64,000 nt of DNA, taken from Chaenocephalus aceratus. Lineage: Eukaryota; Chordata; Actinopteri; Perciformes; Channichthyidae. The stretch covers positions 20,400,941 through 20,464,940 of the forward strand of contig CM043798.1 of assembly GCA_023974075.1 (NCBI GenBank), written 5' to 3'. Shown in pieces: positions 50,936-62,400 of the stretch (position 1 is the first letter of the stretch; each line of letters begins with the position of its first letter). Made by a program: the position numbers and the translations under genes. The notes below the pieces were generated by a model. The model was not told the DNA's origin and did no database searches. It saw nothing but the letters and a program-made list of their open reading frames with translations.

Positions 50936-53900
50936 TGAAGGCCCCAGGAACAATACATGTATTTGCCCACTTTCCTGTAGAAAAACTGGAGTGAACTGAA
51001 ATCTCTGTGTACTGGAAAGCTTCTTCAGCTCTTTCATTTCTTTACAAATGTAATTGTGTGTCAGTATCCATAAACATCATAATCAGAACATTTAACAGCA
51101 TTCAATCTGTGGCAAAGAGAGAGTAGTCGCAGATTTCAAAGCAATGTAAGCAAATTGAGCCCGCACATTATCCTCTTTGGGCATGTTGGTGTGTACAGAC
51201 CCATTAACCCATAAGAGCTGTAAATCCTCACATGTCATTGTAGCTCTTTTTCTGTCCGTCCAAAGCCAGCAAACAGAAAAAAAACAACAGTAGATATCAG
51301 GGAGTGTCGTTTTCTTCCTATACAATTGATTTTATTTTTAAGGTTTTACGGACATCAGTGTCTCCCTGATATCCGTTTCTTAAATTATACTGGTCATATT
51401 ATCTGCCCGGAAAATGTAGCAATGTTTTTGTTGTTTGATGCAAATGAAAAAAAAAAAAAATGCACTCAAGAATGCATTGCTTTGTTGTTGTTTCTGTTTA
51501 GCACACCTGCATTTCATTCTATGTTCTGCTCATGCATTGCTATTTTTGGATTGTTTACTAGAATATGATGAGGGAAAACGGTGACTCATTCCATAATTTG
51601 TTAGTGAAAAGGCAATAATAGTATTGTAAGAAATTACGAGCCAACAGTATAATATGGATTCCCCAGTGAAATATTTTTTCAAAAAAGGGTCACTTTTAGG
51701 ATTATGAGCCGAGTGTCCGTCTGGTTCTCGTCATTTAGCTGCGTAATTCCCAGAAAGGGACAATCTGCTTGAGGGGATTTGGCACATTCAAAGTTAGATC
51801 ATAAACTCAGTCAGCAAGGGCAGAGGATTAAAATACAACAAAATATACATACACATCTTAACCTAACCAAATCTCAAACCTAGCAGTATGAGATTACAAA
51901 ACAAATGTCGCTTTTTCCTGATTAGTTTGTCATATGAGCAGAATTATACTTTGTCTCTTTCTAGAAAGGGCATGACCCAACAATGTATTGTGAAAATAGA
52001 TTTTGAGGACTATGATTGAAGCTTTAGAAAAGCTAAATATATTCAGTGCAGTCTTTCAATACTGTTTTAAAGGTTGACATGTTATGAATACACATTTTTG
52101 TCAAATATACAGTAAAATCATAAATGTCACATTTTGTACGTGTGGAGGAAAAGATGTAAGGTTGAGTCACAGGATAAAGAAAAGCCTGTTCCATCTCTCT
52201 AAAAAAATTTTTTTTTATTATATATATATCATTATAAATAACCTTTGGAAATATGTAAACCCTGTTTTCTTTAATGCATGTTGGAGCAAATAAAGCATGA
52301 ATAAGCAATAAGCAATCACCTGCTTGAGTTCTGTACTGCTCAATTAACTTTCAGCTGTAAGAAGCAGGTCTGTTTTCACTTTGATTTAAAGAGCAATATT
52401 TATATATTTAAAATGTTTAACTGAAGCACGGCCAAACTTCCCTAGATGAGTAAAGCAGCCGATGGAAAGCTGACTGTCCTTGGTGGTGTGGATGTGTGTC
52501 AGTCTACAGATTGTTTGTGTTTCTCAGTCCTACTGTATCATAACCAACATCGCCTGATTTTTACGACTGTAAGCTACAATAATTGTACTCGTCAAATGGG
52601 CTTCATTGATTATGGCAGCATGTTGGCAAAGCAAGCAGAGAGAGGCCATAGTGGAGTTTTTAAGCCTTAAAATAACAAACTTGTGAATTGAACTGAGGGT
52701 TGTGCATTCAAAAATTAAGAAGTCAGTAGAGAAAATAAAATGAGACTGATGACCAATGCAGCAGGAGAGTTATGAAAGAGTACATCCCTGCCACAGGCTC
52801 AAACAAACAAAGGAAAGAGTTGACAGTAGCACAAGGATTAACATTGAGAAAGGCGAGAGTCCACAGGGCCAAGTAGAGATCAAAACAAAACAAGTTCATG
52901 AAAAACCGCTAGAGGTTGCAAACGTTAACACATTACCTTTACTTTTACCTTTACTTTTACCTTTAAAAGGCAACACATATTGCTGGATTATCTATCAGGG
53001 TGCAGCAACAACTGTGTTTTAATACTTTTTTTAACTTTGGACGTATGAAACACTGTGAAATGTTGTTTTTAAATATCCAACTGTTGGAAGAGTTTGAAAG
53101 AGATAAATATGTAGTTGTCATGCCCTCACATAAAGACGACAAATAATGATAAATTCAGGATCATTTATAGAAAATATCAACATCCAACAACCTTTCCAGA
53201 GCAGCTCATCATACATGTTTTATTATTAACCACTGTCAGACTACCTGTAGCCGATTGATACATTAACAAGAGTTCATGCTACCATTTTATTTACACAAGA
53301 AGCTGGGTGGTTACTTACTAAATTAGCAAAAGACACCTTTCCAAATCACCCCTAGCATTTCAAAGTAGTCATTTTGGTCTGCATGCAAAACAACCACAAC
53401 GTTTTAAGCACATGAAATGCACAATTTGCTGATATGTAAATGAGTGTATGATGTCATCTGCTGACTTTTAGCAGCTTTAGGAGCTAGTACTGCCAGCTAT
53501 ATTTCTTTAGAAAGAGTTGGCAACACAGGACACACTGCATTTAGTTTACAGCGGCTTTGAGGCCATACATCAAGTTTCCATTTTCCTGGGAGATCACACC
53601 TGATGACGAACAAAACTGAAGACGAGGTTTATGGGAACCAATCTAAATGAAGATGCTTTAATCATTCTATAGCCATAACACCATACAACATGTACTGATA
53701 GGTTAAAGATAAACAACTCAAAGGACAATCTATGATTCAACAAAGAGGTTTTGGTGATATTGTGTGATGTATTTATGTGTGAATAATAGTGATCTGTGTA
53801 TTTTCTTAATAGGCAGACTAAACTCTGATGCTGAATATTTTAAATTCTGCTCCTTAGAGAAGTGTTTCAAACCATGATGTTCTCAATTGTCACCCTTATT

Positions 53901-54636
53901 TGCACATCAAACTACAAATTAAGTATATAATTAAAAGGATGTTTTGTTCCTTCACTGCACAGAGACTCTAATATTCCCTCCATGATCCATTGGAGAATGT
54001 AGCAGTTCTATTTTAAAAGTTATTTGTAATTGATATGCAAATCAAATCATTTTAACTGCAGTCACATAGAATAGTATTTACATTTTACCCTCAGACTGCG
54101 GAGAGACCCGAACAATCCACCCAAGAGGAGCAGCTGCGAGGAGGGATTACATAAGACTGGTGGCCCTGTCAAAACATGAGCCCGATCAATACTGAAGATG
54201 TGAATCTTTGTCATTATGTTTAACCGAGGGCCAGCAGAGGGCTTTAGTCACTCCCTCGGTCTTATTAATATGCTACAATAAAAAAAAAACTGGGCCATCA
54301 TCAGTTCGATATCATTTGTAAAAGTGCCAGATTCATTTATTGTGGTGGGACACTCAAACACCATTTATGTCCATATGTGTTTTTTTAAACGGGGCTCAAT
54401 CGTCTAATGAGTTGAAAAGTGTAAAATTGACAAAACAAGATGCAGAGAAAAAAAGTTTGGCGTTATCTGGTCTGCATGGATTTCCCAAAGCCATCCAGCA
54501 GTCTCTTCCTATAAACTTCAAAATAAATGATGGCCCTTGTGCCCTTGCTTCTTGACAATACAAACAAACAGGGGGGGAAAAAAGTATTCGAGAGCTAATA
54601 GCTTACAATGTTTGAATTCAAAGAGTCACTGCTATA
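50936..54636. other. Non-coding DNA, no gene recognised
   Basis: AT-rich. A small TTTAC/CTTTTA repeat sits near 52936-52965. No coding or clear mobile features. Confidence 0.5.
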
Positions 54637-54722
54637 CACTGAACAAAAATATAAATGCAACACTTTTGTTTTTGCTCCCATTTTTCATGAGATGAACTCA
54701 AACATCTAAAACATTTTTCTTT
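54637..54722 (+). mobile_element. Transposon end fragment (CACTGAACAAAAATATAAA type), copy 1
   Basis: About 86 bp nearly identical to the start of the copy at 57471. The end CACTGAACAAAAATATAAAT is preceded by TA, as expected for a Tc1/mariner-type TA target. The copy stops abruptly where sequence related to the fold-back element begins. Confidence 0.75.
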
Positions 54723-55330
54723 CTAATTTTGTATTATTTTCTAAACCACACACTGTTATTTACTCAATAATAACACATACATATCATTGTGTTTATTTAT
54801 TTGTTTGATTAATAAACACAATTTGGAGTCTGTCAGGACCGAGGGTCTGAGCGGCTGAATTGCAACTTGCTTTAGAGAATTTTACACCCGGAAGTAAGTA
54901 TTCTCTCCGCTTCGCTTGACAAACCCCGTGATAGTCCTCAAGCTCTGTGATTGGATGTTTGAGTGTGCGCCGAGGGTTACGCCGAGCGTCGAACAGCACT
55001 TTGAAATGGGATGGAACCACGGCAGACTGTCCAAAACTGGATTTGAACTGGTCCACCCCGTCCCCGTCTCCCCCACCCCGTCCCCAGAACTATACATGCT
55101 GGCTATTGTGTGTTTCACAACATGTTCTATGGCACGTCTCTACTGGGAATTGTAGTTTTAAAATATGTTTTCGTATTTCCCATAATAAGAAGTTGCTAGT
55201 ATTAAACTGTGTACATCCCTGGAGGTTTAGGGGATAGGAAACACTCAAATTGAAAACATATCATTAATAAATGGGTGAAAATTGCTTGTGCCCATAATGG
55301 GAAGCATTAATATATATACCCACATGACAG
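54723..55330 (+). repeat. Relative of the DIRS-nested fold-back element
   Basis: 54723-54830 resembles 43830-43960 (ACACACTGTTATTT...). 54950-55330 resembles 44100-44400, sharing ACATGCTG.CTATTGTGT, TTCTATGG.ACGTCTCTACTG, TTAATAAATGGGTGAAAAT and ATATACCCACATGACAG. The middle part (TTTACACCCGGAAGTAAGTA) is absent from the nested copy but recurs inverted near 61871-61897. No coding capacity. Confidence 0.75.
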
Positions 55331-55466
55331 TAAAGGTCAGAAGAGCTTTATTTAACAGCTGGTCTTATGTCTGTGACCCCTCCTGTTGTTCATTGATAAG
55401 CCTGAAACATGCACTTGTCAAGGTTCAGAGGCACATTTTGCAAATATGGCAGTAGCCATCGATCAT

Positions 55467-55530
55467 CTTAAGATAAGATATACTTTATTGATCCCAAGTT
55501 GGAAACATGTGCGTTACATCAGCATGTGTA
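55467..55530 (-). mobile_element. LINE 3' tail fragment
   Basis: AAGATAAGATATACTTTATT followed by GATCCCAAG is, on the minus strand, a 3' end of the form ...GGGATCAATAAAGTATATC(TTATC)n, a common teleost LINE terminus. Short and of uncertain extent. Confidence 0.5.
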
Positions 55531-57470
55531 ACAGTTGTAAATATGCAGTGGTGTTTATTTGTAAATCATTTAGTATAATCACACAAATTCTGTGTTTTAT
55601 ATTGAATAATTCTGTGTTCTTTATTTATTGAATGTTCAATACCTGACAAGGTCGGAGATGAAAAACTTGGGTCGCAGGTTCCTCAACAGTGACAAGACAT
55701 ATATCAATATGTGTGTATACCTCCACCATGAAACTGTCATATTCTGCACATTTCTTATACTTTCTACATACATCTTAAAAGAGTATAATACGTATAATAT
55801 CAGTTAAAATAAGTGCTTAAACATACAGTTGCAGGAAATGGTTCATTGCAGGAAAGCAATATATCAGTACTTTGTCAGGCTTAATATGTATACCCACAAA
55901 GCTTTTTTCTTATTCAAAATAAGATCTTAACCTAATGTATTATTTAATGTTTAAATAAAGCCTTATTAGTTTGTCTGTCTGTGTCTCCTATTAATATCTA
56001 ATAATAAAAATAATACATTTCAATAACGTGCTTTAACCACCAGGTGTCCCTTTATATCAGCTGTGCGCCGTTATGGTGTAAATACACCAATATACCGATT
56101 GGATCAAATATAAAAGTCAGCCAAATTAGTATTGATACTGCAAGGAGACTTATATTGTGAAGAGAAATTGAAGATTTGGTTTAATTGATCCACGTCACAT
56201 ATTCAGTTTCGGTGGCAGTTATTCATGTTTGTCTAGAAGTCTTCTCATCAGGGCTCTATAAATAGCAAACTACGGCAGATATGTAATATTTAATGCAGCC
56301 GAACCGTGTATTACAATGCCGTTATGTGATGACTTTCAAAGAGAAAAGCAAGAACACTCGGAATAAAGTATTATTTTATTTTTAATAAATGTTTTCGGAT
56401 TTCACATCAACAGGAAGTCCGGTTAACTCAAATGTCCGTGCGGAACAATACCCCAACCCATAGATCCGTGGGTGAATAATCTCAATCACCACATTACACA
56501 CATCCCTTCACATTTAAATTTGAATTTACATTAAAGTATTACGTGAGGCCTTCTAAAATGTTTTTAAATATAATTAGGGTTGTAGTTGAAGAGTTTGTAA
56601 ATTATTTCGTTGCCTGCCTTTATACATTAATGTAGCCTTTGTTTCTGCTAAAAGAGGTGTCAACCAGCTGGGGCAACAAGAAAATTGGCGAAATCGAGTG
56701 TGACTATTAAAAAAGAAATAATTATTATATTAATATTGACAATAACAACTGACCGTCGGGGAGCGTTCTCATGTCGATTATCAACGCTATGGAGGTCTAT
56801 GAAGGTCTATGGGACGCCCTGCCCGTTGAAAACTGACTCTCAAGGGGTACCCTGTCCGTAATAGAGTGACGGGGAGGGGCCCTGACCGACCATCAGCATG
56901 TGACGGGTTGGGAGTGAGAACGTGTTGGTCAATCATCAAAATCGACCGAGGGGGGCCAGAGATATGGAAAATCCACCCAAATTACCACAGAAGTTTTTTT
57001 TTCTTTCTTAATCTCTCTAAAAAGGTCAAATGTCACTTGTTTTGCATCAATCTTGATACAGGGTACTTATTATATGTTATAGTTTGGATTTCTAAAGCTT
57101 TTAGTCTACTATCCCATCATTCAAGGGTGGTTTTCACTATACTGTAAGTAATGTTTTTTTTTTGGACGGACACTATCATTTACATTTTTTGACTATGTTC
57201 AATCTGAATTCACTTTAAAATAAAAAAAATCTATTTTGATTCTGACTTTTCTACATCCAAAACACAGGTTTATCATTGCTTTGAGAAAAAAGATTATTAG
57301 AAGTGAAGATATAGTCATTTGTTCTGGGAATGTCATTTTCGATGCCTGAGACCTGAAAAACAGGCTCAGGGCTTAACTGGATAAAGATCAAAATGATTGT
57401 TAGCAAATTTAAAAGTTTCTAAATATCCAGCTATCGAATGAGCTAGGGATCTAAAAAAGTGAGCTAAATA
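55531..57470. other. Non-coding DNA, no gene recognised
   Basis: A GC-richer patch (about 56750-56960, with repeated GGTCTATG phrases) stands out from AT-rich surroundings, but I cannot assign it. Confidence 0.45.
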
Positions 57471-57764
57471 CACTGAACAAAAATATAAATGCAACACTTT
57501 TGTTTTTGCTCCCATTTTTTATGAGATGAACTCAAAGATCTAAAACATTTTCTATATACACAACATAACCATTTCTCTCAAATATTGTTCACAAATCTGA
57601 ACAAATCTGTGATAGTGAGCACTTCTCCTTTGCCGAGATAATCCATCCCACCTCACAGGTGTGCCATATCAAGATGCTGATTAGACAGCATGATTATTGC
57701 ACAGGTGTGCCTTAGAATGGCCACAATAAAAGGCCACTCTGAAACGTGCATTTTTGCTTTATTG
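57471..57764 (+). mobile_element. Transposon fragment (CACTGAACAAAAATATAAA type), copy 2
   Basis: Starts after TA and contains CTTCTCCTTTGCCGAGATAA and GATGCTGATTAGACAGCATG. This is a long 5' segment of a DNA transposon that is widespread in fish and amphibian genomes, TA-flanked and Tc1/mariner-like by its target. It breaks at a G-rich run (57764) before any transposase. Family name not assigned. Confidence 0.8.
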
Positions 57765-57803
57765 GGGGGGTCCTGGGGGGGTCCGAAAACCAGGCAGTAT
57801 CTG

Positions 57804-57987
57804 GTGTGAGGGGTAGGGGTAGGGGTAGGGGTAGGGGTAGGGTTAGGGTTAGGGTTAGGGTAATGTTATGAATCGAGTGGCCCATGGTGGTGGTGGGGTT
57901 ATGGAATGGGCAGGGGTATGTAATGGACGACGAACACAGGCCACTCGATTCACAACATTACCCTAACCCTACCCCTACCCCTCACAC
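57804..57987. repeat. Inverted repeat with telomere-like hexamers
   Basis: The left arm (57804-57882) runs GTGTGA, five GGGGTA, three GGGTTA, then GGGTAATGTTATGAATCGAG and TGGCC. The right arm (57939-57987) is its inverse with two GGGGTA and one GGGTTA. The arms are otherwise the same apart from one base. They differ by exactly five hexamers (30 bp). The spacer is 56 bp. The GGGTTA units equal the vertebrate telomere repeat. Confidence 0.93.
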
Positions 57988-60900
57988 ATCGTGTACTTCA
58001 TGTTGTGTGCAAGTACTTTGCCATTATCATATCCTGAATAATGAAATATCCTGTTTGTTCTGTTTGTGATTAGGACAGGAAGAAGCACAGAAACACTCAT
58101 CTTGAATATCACCTTAAAGATAGGCTACATGCTTTTATCTGGAATATCTTGTGCTGGTAAACAAGTCCGACGTCATCATCCCTGTCAGTTACTGAGATTT
58201 TAGTTGCACAGTGCTGTCTGTTCTCTGTCTATTTCAGGAACAAAGACATACCTCCATGAAAGAAGCAGAAGAATATATGACATAGAAAGAGAAAGCCAGC
58301 GAGAGAAACAGAGTATGTGCATATATCACGCTTTTTTTGTCTCCCCTAATCGCGCATTGGTGTTTCTCTTCTCGTCTTGAATTTTTGAACAAGGTTGTGT
58401 TTTAGTCACAGCTCTACCATCTTCGGCCTTTAGCGATTTTTTAATGTCTGTCCCGTCTCATCTATCAAGCTCCTCGTTGTGATATACATTCTGAGCAATC
58501 GTGAAAAAGCACCGTAGGCTACCCCCTGAAACCCTGTTTATGGTTTCACTCCTGATAAGCAACATTTTAAGATGTCACTTAATTTTAGGAATGTTCCCGA
58601 AGGATAATTGATCAGTTAACGAGTCGCTCCCATTAATTTTATGTTGACACGTTCAGTCCCTGCAGCCATCAGTAAATCTAACCTCACATATCCATCAGCA
58701 GCAGGCATCCTGTCGAAAGCGTCCTTGAGCTACTGAGCCTCTGAATAAATGTGAAAAAAACGGGAAATTCCCTCAAAATATAAAAAGAAGAATAACACCA
58801 TCTTCTTTTAAAATCCATTTAAAAGTAATCTCAGCCAAAAAAAGGAAATCCATTCTTTAATCGCTTCTCCTTCCACTTCATGTATATCCTTCTCTCCATT
58901 AATGAACCACATTTAATAGATTAATTTAATAAAGCATCAGCACTTTCACTTGTATTGAAACGCTCCGTCTATTTCAAGGAAAGAGCAGGTGTGCAGCCAA
59001 TGTATTATTCACTGCGTTGTAAAATGAAGGATTTAATCAAATAGCAGTGATTGGCCGTTCTCTAAAATTGACCCTTCCACCCTCCTAGGGTCGGCAAACC
59101 TCCGGCACTTTGAAAGACGGATAACACCTTCCTCCTAATGCTGAATATGTAAAATGTTTAAATATGACTTTAAATCTAGGAAAGAGAATTCAAAGAATGT
59201 TAAATATATTTATAAATGTCCAGGGATATTTGAATTAGTTAATTTCTACACATTGATTTAGCTTTACTTGTTCTCAAATAACTTTGTTAGCTGAACTACG
59301 GAGCATAAGAAACATTTTAATTGCATCTATTCTTTGTTTGTCTGTTCACCATGTTTCTGAAGGAAAACACACATTTTTAACCTTTCTCGTCCAACCCTGT
59401 CTCCTATGAATGTTACATTTAACTGCATCCTCGATTAGGATTCAAGGAGGCTTTCTCCCTGATTACAATTGGCTTATAAAGTTAAAGTAGATAAACAAAC
59501 TAATTGGTCCGGTTTAGAAAAAAGGATCATGGTTTAGCTAAAAATATGTATTTTTGTTAATTCCTAAGTAATGTAAATACATTCGCAGTTTACCTGATTT
59601 TACAAAGGGCACTTAAACCGTTCTCAATAAGATGACGTTGTTTGACCTAATCAACAACCATCCTCTTCGTAATACACGGACAATAAGAAACACATCTGAA
59701 AAAACTAATTGTATCCAGTCTGAATATGTTGGCCTCAAGACGTAGTGGGAAAAGGCAGTTTAGCAATATATGGAAACATAATAATTAGAAGTTGAGGCTG
59801 TGTTTTTACTTCCAGAACTTTTTAATTTTTGATGAAAATAAAAACCCAAAACTGTTAAAATGTAATCTTTGCAAACATACCTTCCTTCACATAATACCTA
59901 ACCACTCCCATAGAAAAACCCTTCCTCTGTTCCTCAAAGCAGACACACACTGCAGTGTATTCACAGGGAAGAGACAGATGCGAAGCCATCCGTTGCGTCG
60001 TGACTCCCTACATCGTTGAAAGTGTACAACCCCATCAATAGTTGGAGGGGTGAGTGTGTGTGTGGGGGGGGGGTGGATGAAGCTTTACAACACACAGTCA
60101 GCAGTGCCTGTGCCGTAGCTACTAGTCTCTCGTCTTTTCTTTATCTGAGTAAAGTTGAGCAGAGGGCAACAGAGGAAAGGCTCTTTAAATCTAGCACAGG
60201 TTATATGGGCTTTATTGGAGATTCAACAGAGGCCTGTGTGAGAGGTCCCCCCCCCCCCCCACCTGTCGTTGTGTACTGTGTCATACAAAAGAGACAGGCT
60301 GAGTGCCACAAAATGCAGGGACTGTGGAAGAAAATTGTCTTTTGTAACGAGGATTGAAATTCTAGCACATTTGGTGTGAGTCAGTGATACAAGTATGTGT
60401 TATTACTCTCTCACAATGTGCAGAAAAAGACCGGGAAGGAAAATGCGAGTGAACATTTATTTTAGAGAAAGAACAGGGGCACATGTTGCCGTATTTTCAA
60501 CGGAACTGAAAGCTGCCTCGATTCCAATTTTCCTAAACGTATCACCGAAATTAGAGACAATTTAGTAACTATGCCTCATATTGTTGACTATTAAGGCTCA
60601 ATTGGGATCACACTGTTGGACCTCTTACATTCATGATGACCTTGTGAAGCTTTGCATTTCTTCCGAACGTTGACAAATGGAGATGCAATATTTTAACTGG
60701 AGAGCAGGGAATTAATTAAAATGCTCTTTAGACACTATTTTGTGTTGAAAGGTTGCCTTGCCTATTTTCTAAAAAGTTAAAAAAACATATATCACTAATA
60801 CCAATTTCTCTTTAGGATTGTCATGAATCATGATTGCTTTATACAAAATGATATAACCGCAATCAATGTCACTTTGTTGATGGAGACCCTGAGTGAAAGA

Positions 60901-61609
60901 GGAAACTCTCATCTCCAAAAGGCAATAACATTAAAAGTCGTTAAGTTGTGATAAATGATAAGACAGCGAAGAACCCCAGGTAGGCGTTCACGTGCCAGCT
61001 CTCCTGCCTTATTTGCAGAGTAAAGCAGCCAGCTGGCTATCTCTATGCTGCCCTAAACCTGTGTCAGCTGCAGAATCAACATAAATCTCTGCAGACACTC
61101 TTTGAGGTAATAGGAACCAGAGACAAGTCCAACAGGTGAATCATTACCAGTGAGAGACTCATCCGCAGGGAGATGTTTTTTAACAGGCAGTAAACATTGA
61201 CTCAAAAGGGATGAGGGAACAGAAGATAACAAAACCGCCGTTGATGACCTCAGGAGGGGGGAAAAAGGAGGGATGGTTGGAAAGAAGGGAGACAAAGTGT
61301 GAGAGAAGACATCAAAGCTGTAAAACGTGAGAAAAAGAGGTGAGCAGGCTATAGGGGGAGAGACAAATGTATCATCTTTCCTGGAAAAGTTAAAGGAGAT
61401 GAGTAAATATAGGTGGAAAGGGTAAAGAGTGTTATAGACGTAGACCTTGAGAGGACAGGTTTTTGTATTGCTTTTCTACAGGAAATAATAGAGATAGTAA
61501 GTCACAGTTAGGAGGCAATAGATAGCATCAAAGAAATGAAGCAAAAACAATATGATACAATGTTACAAGCAATCACTAAAGTATGATTTTATCTTTTACG
61601 AAACGTTTT
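57988..61609. other. Non-coding DNA, no gene recognised
   Basis: Short frames only; G- and C-runs near 60064 and 60247. The stretch about 58560-59050 is rich in homeodomain-like cores and may be regulatory; not testable here. Confidence 0.5.
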
Positions 61610-61900
61610 TTTTCATATGGAATACAGTTGGAGGTCAACCAATCACAGAGCTTGAGGCAAAGCGGAACAATAGCTGAGGATTCTGGGTAGTGTAGTGTCT
61701 TCGGCCATCCTAAACTGAACAAATATTTGTTTCTCCGAATCGAAGGGGAAAATTACAAAAGCATTGTACACAATTTAAACCAATCAATGTTGTGTAATCA
61801 ACAAGGATAATCTGGTGTTTTTGAGTTGATGAGTCGTGCAGATAGCACTGTAAAATCAATCGACAGTAAAGAGAATACTTACTTCCGGGTGTAAAATCCT
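61610..61900 (-). repeat. Second relative of the fold-back element
   Basis: 61682-61716 is the inverse of 44041-44075 (TGGCCGAAGACACTACACTA). 61871-61897 is the inverse of 54880-54905 (TTTACACCCGGAAGTAAGTA). AATCACAGAGCTTGAGG at 61640 is the inverse of 54940 or so. The order of shared blocks indicates one composite family with internally deleted copies. Confidence 0.65.
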
Positions 61901-62129
61901 ACGTTATCCAATGGGAATGGACGCTCACATTGCTCTCCGTAATACAATAAAGGGGACATGATCAAATCGGAATATAATGTTCTTTTAAAAAACGTTAACT
62001 ACAGGGAACAATCTATTTGACACAGCTGAAGCTCTGGCCTTCCTTAAAAACTAATTTAATAAAAATCACAGTTGTATTACACACAATGCACTGTTTTTTG
62101 AGAACAAAAATTCGTAACTAATGCACCAT

Positions 62130-62400
62130 AAATTATTATGAATGCAAATAAAATAAAAGAAGCCTCCCGTGAGTTACTACAAGCTATAGAGTATATATTA
62201 AAAACTTTTATAGAATAACAGCTCACTGCTGGATGTTGTAGAAATGCGTGTGTGCACCACGACAAAGCAGCCTCATTCACTTTACATTGGGGTTGTTTGC
62301 GTGGTGCTAACACGTAAATGTAACAAAGTTCGTGAGTCTACCACGCAATGCGGTGTTAAGGAGTCGTGGTGGAGTCACGCATTCTGGTGAGATCAGGTTG
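62130..62400 (+). repeat. Dispersed repeat, copy 2 (first copy at 42.16 kb)
   Basis: Same orientation as 42160-42432. The terminal hairpin is here imperfect (GTGAGTCTACCA against TGGTGGAGTCAC). It begins about 230 bp after the fold-back relative. Confidence 0.85.

Noticed and set aside
57804..57870. Chromosome end or fused telomere
   Set aside because: Only a few hexamers, bounded on both sides by the same unique sequence in inverted arms, and interior to ordinary sequence.
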